A DNA stretch of 64,000 nt, taken from Chloroflexota bacterium. Its GTDB lineage: Bacteria > Chloroflexota > Anaerolineae > UBA1429. Positions 21,001-26,128 of this stretch are shown one piece after another. Below the pieces are notes generated by a model. It was not told the origin of the DNA and did not search any database. It was given only the letters and a program-made list of their open reading frames with translations. A program made the translations under genes and the position numbers. The DNA is taken from assembly GCA_019873625.1 (NCBI GenBank), contig JAIOAW010000015.1:1-64000 (forward strand). The letters run 5' to 3'. Positions within the stretch are counted from its first letter, which is position 1. Each line of letters begins with the position of its first letter.

Positions 21001-21938
21001 ATGGGGAGCAACTTGTTCGTAGAGAGGACTTGGGCAAAGTTGACGATGTCGTTGCTCGCCACACTCATCCCCGAGGGCACGCGGTAGAGGAACTGATAGG
21101 TTCGCTCCTCATCGGCGCCGATGGTGCCCAACGGGCAGGCATAGACGTCCTCTCCGCCGGAGCCGGCAGGCAGCCCCGTAACCTGGAAGCGGCCGCTCCC
21201 CCCAGCGCCCACCAGGGTCTGGCAGGCCACGGAGGAACTGACGAGTTCCAGGTCATAGTTCGGGTCGCCCTCCACGGCCCAGTCATACAGGACGACGCTG
21301 CGCGCCGCCGAGGGGCCGGTGTTGCGCACGGTCACCTCGTAGAGGATCGTCTGCCCCGCGATGATAAAGTTGGGGATGAGATCCGGCACGCGCACCTTGA
21401 CCACCTGCAGGTCGGCCCGTTCGGTCACTGTGGTGACGACCGTCGCCTGATCTGGCCCGGAGTTCATACGGTTCTCGTTATCCGAGGTGACCCAGGCCGT
21501 CGTGACCAGGTCGAACGGCCCGCCCACTTGGGCTACGGCGTCATCCGCCACGCGAACGTCGAACTGGCAGGTCGCCCCTCCCCCTCCGATGCCGCTCCCG
21601 ACGGGATAGGACCCTAGGTCAAACAGGACGCTCCCATCGGGCAAAATGGAGAAGGGGCGGTTGCTCGCGCCCGTCGGCGTGACCCACGGCGGCAGATAGA
21701 CGTACAGGCGCACGTCCTCTAGGAAAGCGGCTACGCCCACCGTGTTCCCGTTTACCACGAACGTATAGGTGAGCACGTTCCCAGCCCGCACCGGGTCAGG
21801 GCTATCGGTGGCGCTGCTAATCCACAAATCCACCGCGCCGCCGGCAAAGACGGGCATAGTGGCTAAAAGAGGCGCAATGAAAAGCGAAAGGGTTACCAGA
21901 AACTGTATAAGGGGGTGAATGAGCCGTTTACGAGACAC
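12084..21938 (-). CDS. Giant secreted DUF11-repeat surface protein (3,284 residues)
   Basis: An exported stalk or adhesin-like protein. The start is GTG at 21938 with AAGGAAGG upstream; a signal peptide (SRKRLIHPLIQFLVTLSL...VFAGG) follows. I count 22 DUF11 immunoglobulin-like domains, each opening with (A/S)DLxVxK, then AG, YTIxVxNxGPS, a VVVTDxLP strand, an LGTLxxG strand and DPDxxNN at the end. They follow a period of four types (ABCD): types resembling FGKPDGEVRAGEYLTYTI with ADETQDINN recur as domains 4, 8, 12, 16 and 20, and STAENVV/SDIFDPxNxNN types as domains 1, 5, 9, 13, 17 and 21. A spacer (LNFLPILMKK) and one CARDB-like domain end the protein. There is no LPXTG or obvious anchor. 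The role is inferred from architecture only. Confidence 0.92.
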   Translation of the reverse strand: MSRKRLIHPLIQFLVTLSLFIAPLLATMPVFAGGAVDLWISSATDSPDPVRAGNVLTYTFVVNGNTVGVAAFLEDVRLYVYLPPWVTPTGASNRPFSILPDGSVLFDLGSYPVGSGIGGGGATCQFDVRVADDAVAQVGGPFDLVTTAWVTSDNENRMNSGPDQATVVTTVTERADLQVVKVRVPDLIPNFIIAGQTILYEVTVRNTGPSAARSVVLYDWAVEGDPNYDLELVSSSVACQTLVGAGGSGRFQVTGLPAGSGGEDVYACPLGTIGADEERTYQFLYRVPSGMSVASNDIVNFAQVLSTNKLLPINPGDLATPDPDVPPFTWPLSLAQVRTNAWDNMAATADTNVWAEADISVTKTGWPDPVIAGQKVWYQVTVTNNGPSDASTVTVTDTLPVDVTYIANDDACVLSAVPGPNGEQQVVCTVASLEAGESATFVIEGYVDPAAYYNQLPPPPGEEPRLTNQACAAIQEIWIGNEPVYIDPDHDNNCATQYTFLDELADLRLTKISKPDDVVRAGEIFTYTIYVDNYGPSVARNVVITDTLLNSGLVSIQSCAFSVSQGGGIITQFTCTTGPVVSTQFGSDVGTFATNYLDARSPTSQGRLRASFRLVADEEIDVDNFATVVAETPDPDMANNEAWDAISVMAVADLAVTKTADASSVNAGDSASWTITVTNNGPSTAENVVLTDWLPGALVNGSIVVIGAPGGCTYGTPGDPMNPLTCNLGTMTPNQVITLTLYGDVDPAFVAKQPKTSSSLYIDNNVMVDSDTFDADNSNNIATDFVEVDAEADLGVQKFAIGKPVAGQIIHYEIQVSNDGPSVAESVILRDWLPPKVHFLSASVLMPGMLGEVPLACNLTQGSNALFCPLGDVEPTGTMPILVFINVMIDPAAAAGSILTNTADLLMDTADPNLANNSATAGITVQAVANLVAEKASVPQKVVAGEQVKYVLTVTNNGPSDAQNVSVVDHFGDWPDELTFEVSSDPSCQLDVNGHVSCQVGTLPAGATWTADIWGRVNPSVFPGTVITNRVAVRSDTPPYVYEPDNPLWVSDEVYILNAVDLKVQKFGKPDGEVRAGEYLTYTIIVDNLGPSDAWAPAVQDMLRSDGNFTLVSITSSQPNNTVCSVTPPVSSTDGAIDFICTLVAGTEPAPLRYLERWVLTVVVTADETQDINNTVRVASAYGVDPDTSNNYAFVEHDITDVSDLVVSKSALGDVFTGQEANQVVAGLNLTYTLTVANLGPSTAENVVLVDRLPAWVTVLGYEASQGDCNTGTPGSAMDPFTCGLGTLAPDGLATVVITVSVPSWVAAGTILENDALVYSDIFDPLNANNYATNLTTVGALADLVVEKDEEPDPVVAGEIVDWAFRVTNNGPSDAVSVVAVDTLPAEVEFLSASVAMGGANCTYSAAWHLVTCDLGTLGAGETAVVLIRTRVKSSAEEGYITNSVAVASDPMGWGMPTPDPDEENNADSTSTMVVNEADLAIQKVGLPEKVYAGEQIRYEITVTNNGSSDARGVVVTDVLDDQVAFELTNGDCAYDAETGEADCGYMAAGASKSFYVWVRVDADVEPGTTIENTASVASETDDPDEGNNAVTVGNYVMSKADLRIVKFGKPDGEVRAGEYLTYTIIVDNLGPSYAWGVTLEEVLRSSGQFWLVSVESSRDADCPIITAPQASVDGAIDFTCELEDPMEPMTEEGAGRWIVTVVVTADETQDINNVATVFAEESEDPDPSNNQAVVEHDITDVADLSVVKTEMGYAYSGDDGFAVVPEPDAVIAGYEGGLTYTMVIRNDGPSTAENVVLQDRLPAWVTVTGYETTQGDCNTGTPGSALDKMTCGLGTIVPGGVVTVTVYGYVPHWVTEGTILENDALVYSDIFDPDNSDNLDTNLTTVWAYADLEAYKEGPSAINAGEVIEYIVSAINDGVSTAQDVVLGDELPDEVSYLSHRVLYGSASCGVADGMIICELGDMAPGQAVAIAITGLVDPGFSGVITNTAETGSMGGTLDPYPANNGDYQETVVSPLADLQVVKMDRPDPAIAGEMLYYTIVATNNGPSNATGVVLTDTLPAEVTFVDATEGGSYDANTHTVTWSLGDMPVGTSKTVEVHVQVNTDARIVMEGPLANTVVVMGAEDDPDAANNTYVEETFVNDLADLRITKVGKPDGEVRAGEPLYYTIYVDNLGPSDARDVVVTDNILSNLEFRVTDITASQGITRTEDGVLYFELGILPAGARATMTMIVTADETQDVNNIVSVYATTPDPDYSNNQAIVMTAITDVSDLGITKEIVGGDLIAGTNVIYEIVVWNDGPSTAENVVAKDWLPGGTVPLGEPQGLPAGAQYTLGTPGNPTDPAILNLGTLAPGDRYTITLELAIDQAYGPNLMANDVEISSDIFDPNNSNNRASAVFMVEEWSDLYVLKWDTPDPVMAGTTVEYFIGVQNLGPSAARNVKVFDWISGAEWLTLKEYKIGNGSGYCLSNQTYATVDCYLGDIAAGSWREIYLTFEVSPDAPNGTVIFDEIEMNADSYYEIDEETSDLDEETTIENVADLQVTKSVSPAPVAYTGEGVAYEVTVTNLGPGTAFGVVVTDTLPSGMSFVVASGLCDFAAGGTLLPPTPGGTPFVCNLGNVAVGQSLTFVIYAKVDPDAEPGIYTNVVEVMPQGGSQDPNLENNTATAQVEVKGKADLKVLKFGKPEGDVWAGTPLTYTIIVDNLGPGDAQGVTLKELMRSSGEFNLVSVSSDRDIDSTAWSGTFSGDFEFEIILEDPLEVGGRWLVEIVVEADETQDINNCVTVVSDYMDPDTANNESCAGHAITDRADLAIYKYAEGYIPEGCEWDFEGSVAPSGHLPRANQGGPWYENEVAAGSWLWYGLWVENEGPSTAENVVAVDYLPLGLVYRGAWYYVEEDGDDGWYEADCTVNQTLDRVTCNLGSLPAGEGVEIWIALEVPSWMPEGTELWNTARVFSDIYDHNNANDTANNLTVVHAVADIAVDKISVPETALPWQEIAYVITVENLGPSDAPGTMVRDIIPSEVSGVIWSAEFSGGATGKASGNWAIDEVVNLPAGSKVVYTVHGMLDTYWPVTNTVEVMTAENVWDPCEEDNSATDVNAPKLNFLPILMKKASKVVDLPNLVVERIVATQTGIQVDVRNIGDAPAYQGFWVDLYVNPPATPTRVNQIWNDPEGDGTYCDFPICQGLAWGVTGNWLPLNPGDLLILRVDDSYPKIAWPLNAGDIVFAQVDSWNPETNYGTVIETHEAYGGPYDNIRWATRVLYRLSEGAGHAAIAGQGVSFDDLPPRP
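13840..20348 (-). repeat. Four-domain higher-order repeat within the giant gene, period about 1.6 kb
   Basis: The same TTATCCAC motif (codons for Val-Asp-Asn in the type-A domain) occurs at 13840, 15421, 17053, 18676 and 20341, so the spacing is 1,581, 1,632, 1,623 and 1,665 bases. Neighbouring domain types keep the same order between these marks. The DNA around 17041-17110 and 18664-18735 is almost identical. Confidence 0.85.
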
Positions 21939-22151
21939 GTTGCACCTTCCTTTCGCAGAGAGATGCGCAAGTTCGATGAATTTCAATCCTGGGTGCGCAT
22001 CTCAACGTGTTCCAAACCTCGTCACCGTTTCATCCGATAGGCATCACCTCCCTTTCCCTCCGAGCCATTCTTATTCAACGCCCTGCGGCCGTTTGCTCTC
22101 GTTCGGCCTCGATTCTCCTCCTTCCCATAGCCCACCCAAGGGGCACGGGTG

Positions 22152-22166
22152 TACACACCGTGTGTA
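22152..22166 (-). promoter_or_regulatory. Inverted repeat overlapping the proximal promoter (candidate operator)
   Basis: TACACA-CCG-TGTGTA is a perfect six-base inverted repeat that overlaps the -10 box at 22163-22168 and the predicted start near 22156. The position suits a repressor site; no regulator is identified. Confidence 0.4.
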
Positions 22167-22191
22167 TAACCTTTTCGCACAGCCCTGTCAA
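22163..22191 (-). promoter_or_regulatory. Proximal promoter of the giant gene
   Basis: On the minus strand a perfect TTGACA (22186-22191) and TATACA (22163-22168) are 17 bases apart. Confidence 0.75.
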
Positions 22192-22267
22192 GCACAAACG
22201 AGCCAAGTTCGCGCTTTCTGCCCGGGGCTTGGCCGAGAGAATAGGCTTATCTGGCTAGATCACAAGT

Positions 22268-22296
22268 ATTATAACATATCCTGCGCAAGACGTCAA
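22268..22296 (-). promoter_or_regulatory. Distal promoter of the giant gene
   Basis: On the minus strand TTGACG (22291-22296) and a perfect TATAAT (22268-22273) are 17 bases apart, about 105 bases upstream of the proximal promoter. Confidence 0.8.
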
Positions 22297-22333
22297 GGGT
22301 TTTTTCGCCCTTTTTCAGAATTTTTTTGCGAGT

Positions 22334-23461
22334 TCACCGATGCGCCGCGAAATCTCCTCCCCGGATCACTGCCGCTGCGCGCAAGAGGCGCCTTCCCACC
22401 TCGCGGAGGCCCAGGGTATCCATCAGGGGGAAGGCCCCCTCCTCCAAACGGAGGAGCGTCGCATCGCCCTCGGCGCCCTCGGCCAACGTGCCGATCCGCC
22501 CTTCCATCCCCAGGATCCTCGCGGGGATGGCCGTCGCCCGTTCGATGACCTCGCTCAGCCCCATCCCCAGGTGGAGGAATTTGCTCATCGTGGTGGGCAA
22601 ATCGAAGGCCGGCCCGGGCAGGCTGTAGGTGTGCAGGTCGCTGGAGATGACATCCGGCGCGAACCCCTGTGCTAGCGCCCGCCGCGCCACCTCAAAGGCG
22701 AAACTGCCCATCCCGTGGCCCACGTCAAAGAGCACGCCGCGCCTCCGCGCCGCCCACACGCCGGGGCGCACCCTCCCCTCCTCATCCAAGATGCCGCCGT
22801 CTTTGCCGTGGTAGGTGTGCGTGACGATATCCCCCGGCCCGAGGCGCGCGAGGATCTCCTCCAAGGGCACACGCATCCGTTCGGCGCTGCCGATGTGGAT
22901 CATCGCCGGCTTGCCCAAGGCTCGCGCCACATCCAAGGCGTGTTCGAGTGGCTCGGTGGCCAAGAGCGCCCCCACCCGATCCATCCGCGCCTTGATGCCC
23001 ACGATGCCGGCATCCTCCCCCACCCGCAGGGCCAGGTCGCGGTTGATGAACCGCCGATCCTCCAACTCGCCCACCTCATCGCCGATCATCCCCAGATACG
23101 AGATGTTCAAAAAGGCCCGCACCCGCGAGCGCGCCCCCTCGATGACGTAACGCTTGAAACTGGGGTAAGCATACCCGCCCGCCGAGCCAGCATCCACGGC
23201 GGTGGTAGCCCCCTGTGCGAGGCACCCCAAATCAGCATCAATGCCATAGTGAGAAACGCCCCAGTGCACGTGGACGTGCAGGTCAATCAACCCCGGCGCC
23301 ACGATCAGCCCCTGCGCGTCATACACCGCGCGCGCTCGGTCGGGAGCGATCTCCGGCGCCAGGCGCGCCACGCGGCCTCGTTCAAAGGCGATATCCATCA
23401 CCCCGTCCAGCCCCTGCGCGGGGTCAATTACCCTTCCCCGGCGGATGAGCAAATCGTACAT
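22334..23461 (-). CDS. Amidohydrolase/deacetylase-family metallohydrolase
   Basis: A dihydroorotase-like TIM-barrel hydrolase of 375 residues. The metal-site motifs are visible in order: DLHVHVHWG (first two His), VGIKARMDRVG (candidate carboxylated Lys), MIHIGSA and THTYHGKDGG (two further His), and SSDLHTYS (catalytic Asp). The small beta domain is formed by both ends (MYDLLIRRGRVIDP and DATLLRLEEG). This pattern fits the EF_0837/AHA_3915 branch of amidohydrolases, some of which deacetylate N-acetyl amino acids or work on amides. The substrate here is unknown. AAGGAGG precedes the ATG; the longer reading has no ribosome site. It is divergent from the UroD-like gene. Confidence 0.88.
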   Translation of the reverse strand: MYDLLIRRGRVIDPAQGLDGVMDIAFERGRVARLAPEIAPDRARAVYDAQGLIVAPGLIDLHVHVHWGVSHYGIDADLGCLAQGATTAVDAGSAGGYAYPSFKRYVIEGARSRVRAFLNISYLGMIGDEVGELEDRRFINRDLALRVGEDAGIVGIKARMDRVGALLATEPLEHALDVARALGKPAMIHIGSAERMRVPLEEILARLGPGDIVTHTYHGKDGGILDEEGRVRPGVWAARRRGVLFDVGHGMGSFAFEVARRALAQGFAPDVISSDLHTYSLPGPAFDLPTTMSKFLHLGMGLSEVIERATAIPARILGMEGRIGTLAEGAEGDATLLRLEEGAFPLMDTLGLREVGRRLLRAAAVIRGGDFAAHR

Positions 23462-23498
23462 CGCCCCTCCTTCCACCCGTATTGACGCCTCGAGGCGC

Positions 23499-23526
23499 AT
23501 TGTAAGGCGGCGCGGGGCCGCGTCAA
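23499..23526 (-). promoter_or_regulatory. Promoter of the amidohydrolase gene
   Basis: On the minus strand TTGACG (23521-23526) and TACAAT (23499-23504) are 16 bases apart. Confidence 0.75.
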
Positions 23527-23539
23527 CCCTAAGGGTCAG

Positions 23540-23568
23540 TTGCTGAGCCAGCCCTCCTGCGCTACAAT
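23540..23568 (+). promoter_or_regulatory. Promoter of the UroD-like gene
   Basis: TTGCTG (23540-23545) and TACAAT (23563-23568) are 17 bases apart. Its -35 box lies 13 bases from that of the divergent amidohydrolase promoter, so the two may share regulation. Confidence 0.75.
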
Positions 23569-23597
23569 GGCCACAAACGGCGTGAGGAGGTGCACCG

Positions 23598-24857
23598 ATG
23601 ATGACATCGCGAGAACGGGTGGAGGCCGCCCTCAACCATCGTCCACCAGACCGCGTGCCGCTCGATCTCGGCTCCACGGCGGTAACGGGCATCGCGGCCT
23701 CGGCGCTCTACCGCCTGCGCAAGGCGCTGGGGTTGGAGGATCGGCCCGTGTACGTTTATGAGCCGTACCAGATGCTCGGCCTGGTCGAGGAGGACGTCTT
23801 GAACGCCCTTGAGGTAGATTGGGTGGGCCTGACGGATAAGGGGACCTTTTTCGGCTTCCCCCAAGAGGATTGGAAGCCCTTCACCCTGTTCGACGGCACG
23901 CCCGTTTGGGTGCCGGGCAAGTTCAACACGGAGCCTGCCCCCAACGGCGATCTCTACCAATATCCCCTAGGAGACCGTTCCCTGCCCCCTTCGGGGCGTA
24001 TGCCGGCCGGCGGATACTATTTTGACGCCATCGAGCGCCAAGAGCCGTACACCGAAGAGACCCTGGACCCCGAAGAGTGGGTGCGGGATATGTACCACGT
24101 CTTTACGGATGAGGAACTGGCCTATCTGGAGAAGCGGGCGCGGTATCTCTATGAGAACACCTCGCGGGCCATCATCGGGAACTTTCCCGGTGCGGGTTTT
24201 GGCGATATCGCCTTTGTGCCGGGCACGGCCGTGCCCAAGCCGAAGGGCATCCGCAGCGTGGCCGATTGGTATATGGCCACGGTGCTCTACCCCAACTATA
24301 TCCGTGGCATTTTTGACTTGCAGTGCGAAATCGCCCTCCAGAACCTGGAACTCTACCGCCAGGCCGTGGGAGACCGCATTCAGGCCATCTTCCTGAGCGG
24401 CACCGATTTTGGCTCCCAGAGAGGTTCTTTCATCTCGCCAGATGCCTACCGCACCCTGTTCAAGCCCTACCACAAGAAACTGAACGACTGGGTGCACGCC
24501 CACACCCCATGGAAGACCTTCTACCACACCTGCGGCTCGATGGTGGCCCTGTACGACGATATGGTGGAGGCCGGAGTGGATATCGTGAACCCCGTGCAGA
24601 TTTCGGCGGCGGGGATGGATCCGCGCACCCTCAAGGCGCGCTGGGGAGATAAACTCGTCTTTTGGGGAGGCGGGGTAGATACGCAGCGCGTGCTCCCCTT
24701 CGGCACGCCGGAGGAGATTGATGCGCACGTCAAAGAGAATATCGCCATCTTTGGCCAGGGCGGCGGGTTCGTGTTCAACACGGTGCACAACATCCAGGCC
24801 ACCGTGCCCACCGAAAACCTCATCGCCCTATTTGAGGCCTTCAAGCGCTACCGCTAA
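23598..24857 (+). CDS. Uroporphyrinogen decarboxylase-like protein (methyltransferase-type branch)
   Basis: A 419-residue UroD-fold protein. TSRERVEAALNHRPPDRVP is the family's usual opening; FHTCGS-like FYHTCGSMVALYDDMVEAGVDIVNP, WGGGVDTQRVLPFGTPEEI and FNTVHNIQATVPTENLIALFEA are the conserved C-terminal parts. True HemE is near 350 residues and has a different N-terminus, so this is one of the many family members that act as corrinoid-type methyltransferases or on unknown substrates. No corrinoid protein is adjacent. GAGGAGGT precedes the ATG; the next codon is also ATG. Confidence 0.85.
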   Translation: MMTSRERVEAALNHRPPDRVPLDLGSTAVTGIAASALYRLRKALGLEDRPVYVYEPYQMLGLVEEDVLNALEVDWVGLTDKGTFFGFPQEDWKPFTLFDGTPVWVPGKFNTEPAPNGDLYQYPLGDRSLPPSGRMPAGGYYFDAIERQEPYTEETLDPEEWVRDMYHVFTDEELAYLEKRARYLYENTSRAIIGNFPGAGFGDIAFVPGTAVPKPKGIRSVADWYMATVLYPNYIRGIFDLQCEIALQNLELYRQAVGDRIQAIFLSGTDFGSQRGSFISPDAYRTLFKPYHKKLNDWVHAHTPWKTFYHTCGSMVALYDDMVEAGVDIVNPVQISAAGMDPRTLKARWGDKLVFWGGGVDTQRVLPFGTPEEIDAHVKENIAIFGQGGGFVFNTVHNIQATVPTENLIALFEAFKRYR

Positions 24858-24873
24858 AAGGGGGCAAACACCA

Positions 24874-24905
24874 AAGGCGGCCATCCCTTGTGAGATGGCC
24901 GCCTT
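24874..24905. terminator. Hairpin between convergent genes, probable bidirectional terminator
   Basis: A 12-bp perfect stem (AAGGCGGCCATC with GATGGCCGCCTT) around an eight-base loop lies between the UroD-like gene and the bS22-like gene. It lacks a clean T-run on either strand, so termination may be weak. Confidence 0.6.
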
Positions 24906-24956
24906 CCAAAATCCATCGGAATCGGCCCATACGGCCCAACGGGAAACGAGGCGATC

Positions 24957-25049
24957 CTAGCGCCTCCGCTGGAAACGCATCGCCTTGCGCATCTTTCGGT
25001 ACTTGTGCCGAGCAATCTTCTTGCGGCGCTTTTTGATGACGCTGCCCAT
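24957..25049 (-). CDS. AURKAIP1/COX24-domain small ribosomal protein (bS22-like), 30 residues
   Basis: A 30-residue, extremely basic peptide opening MGSVIKKRRKKIARHKY and ending RFQRRR. The MGSVIKKRRK start and the spaced K/R/H pattern match the AURKAIP1/COX24 domain of bS22, the tiny extra protein of the small ribosomal subunit known from actinobacteria and related to a mitochondrial ribosomal protein. The start is fixed by AAGGGGTGA before the ATG and a promoter 34 bases farther up. It ends before the hairpin shared with the UroD-like gene. It should sit in rRNA of the 30S subunit; this is inferred from the family. Confidence 0.85.
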   Translation of the reverse strand: MGSVIKKRRKKIARHKYRKMRKAMRFQRRR

Positions 25050-25086
25050 GCAATCACCCCTTTCCCGTAGTATGTTCAACAAAACG

Positions 25087-25115
25087 ATTATACCGCAAAA
25101 TGGCCCATTTTCCAA
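25087..25115 (-). promoter_or_regulatory. Promoter of the bS22-like gene
   Basis: On the minus strand TTGGAA (25110-25115) and a perfect TATAAT (25087-25092) are 17 bases apart. The -35 box overlaps the ribosome site of the divergent flavin reductase gene. Confidence 0.75.
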
Positions 25116-25129
25116 AGGAGGTTATCGCG

Positions 25130-25654
25130 ATGGCGACCACCCCTGAACGCCTCCCCGTGCCCTGGGAACAGTGCGCCGGTGAGATCCTCTACCGTTTGGC
25201 CCATGGCGGCGTGCTCTGCACGGTGATAGACCAGGCGGGCCGCCCAAACGTTTTGACCTTGGGCTGGGGGCTGTTCGGCCCCTCGTACCACGGGCACCCC
25301 ATCTGCGTCATCGCCATCACGCCGCTTCGCTACTCGTGGCGCTTTATCGAGGAGGTGCCCGAGTTCGTGCTGGCCATCCCCGATGACTCCCTGGCGCCCG
25401 CCGTAGACCTCTGCGGCACGCGCTCTGGCCGCGAGATGGATAAATTCGCCGCCTCCGGCCTGACGCCCGTGCCCAGCCTTCACGTGCGGCCGCCCTCCAT
25501 CTTGCAGTGCCCGCTAAACGTGGAGTGCCGCGTCTACACACGGGTTCAGCCGCCGCACTTTCTCCTCACCCCGGAGCACCGCCAGCGCCCCGTAGGTGAA
25601 CAGCATACCATCTACTTTGCCGAGGTGCTCGGCCTCTACCGATGGGCGCGCTGA
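25130..25654 (+). CDS. Flavin reductase-like, FMN-binding split-barrel protein
   Basis: A 174-residue protein of the flavin reductase domain family, which binds FMN and often reduces free flavin or a partner protein with NAD(P)H. Visible features: VLCTVIDQAGRPNVLTLGW (first strands), PSYHGHPICVIAITPLRYSWRFIEE (flavin-binding loop with the typical Pro-Leu-Arg-Tyr-Ser), FVLAIPDD and LQCPLNVECRVY. The ATG at 25130 has AAAGGAGG upstream. Its last 13 bases overlap the next gene, so the two are probably translated together. Confidence 0.85.
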   Translation: MATTPERLPVPWEQCAGEILYRLAHGGVLCTVIDQAGRPNVLTLGWGLFGPSYHGHPICVIAITPLRYSWRFIEEVPEFVLAIPDDSLAPAVDLCGTRSGREMDKFAASGLTPVPSLHVRPPSILQCPLNVECRVYTRVQPPHFLLTPEHRQRPVGEQHTIYFAEVLGLYRWAR

Positions 25655-26112
25655 CCCTCCCACTAGGGGGCGATGCGGCCCTGCGCGCCCCGGGCACGTA
25701 CATCCTCATCGCACACCTCGCGGGGGCGCGCTCCATCCGAGTGGGTCGTTGGGGCGAGTTCTCTTTTGCGGCAGGATATTACCTCTACGTCGGGAGCGCC
25801 CTTGGAGGCCTTTGGGGGCGCTTGAGCCGCCACCTGCGGGCGGCCAAGCGCCTGCATTGGCACATTGATGCGCTCCTGGAACACGCGCGCATCGCCGAGA
25901 TATGGTATCTCCCCTCGCCTGAGCGCTTGGAATGCGCCTGGGCGCAAGCCCTGGCCGGGGTTGAGGGGCTGATCCCCTTCGAGGCGCCTTTTGGCGCGAC
26001 GGATTGCCATTGCCGCACGCATCTCTACTACGCGCCCCAGGTGCCGCGCCTTGCCGCGTGCCGTACGGCCTTGCCCTATGGCGAGGCTCTACGCGTCTTT
26101 CGCGTGGAATAG
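25642..26112 (+). CDS. GIY-YIG-like DUF123 protein
   Basis: A 156-residue DUF123 protein. TYILIAHLAG and AAGYYLYVGSALGG are the GIY-YIG-type strands, followed by RLSRHLRAAKRLHWHIDALLEHARI, the conserved basic helix, and GATDCHCRTHLYY, a Cys/His-rich segment characteristic of the family. DUF123 is found alone or fused to endonuclease III and is presumed to act on DNA, but its role is not established. The start overlaps the flavin reductase gene by 13 bases. Confidence 0.85.
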   Translation: MGALTLPLGGDAALRAPGTYILIAHLAGARSIRVGRWGEFSFAAGYYLYVGSALGGLWGRLSRHLRAAKRLHWHIDALLEHARIAEIWYLPSPERLECAWAQALAGVEGLIPFEAPFGATDCHCRTHLYYAPQVPRLAACRTALPYGEALRVFRVE

Positions 26113-26128
26113 CGGGTTTGGCCCTCTC

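Larger units (their letters stand above)
21939..22333 (-). other. Intergenic 395-base leader region of the giant gene
   Basis: No protein gene is supported here. It holds two tandem minus-strand promoters, an inverted repeat at the second, and a long leader of 215-320 bases. In the leader (minus strand) GGGAGGTGATGCC near 22045 is a strong ribosome-site-like sequence far from the real start, followed by very short ATG frames only. Confidence 0.6.
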
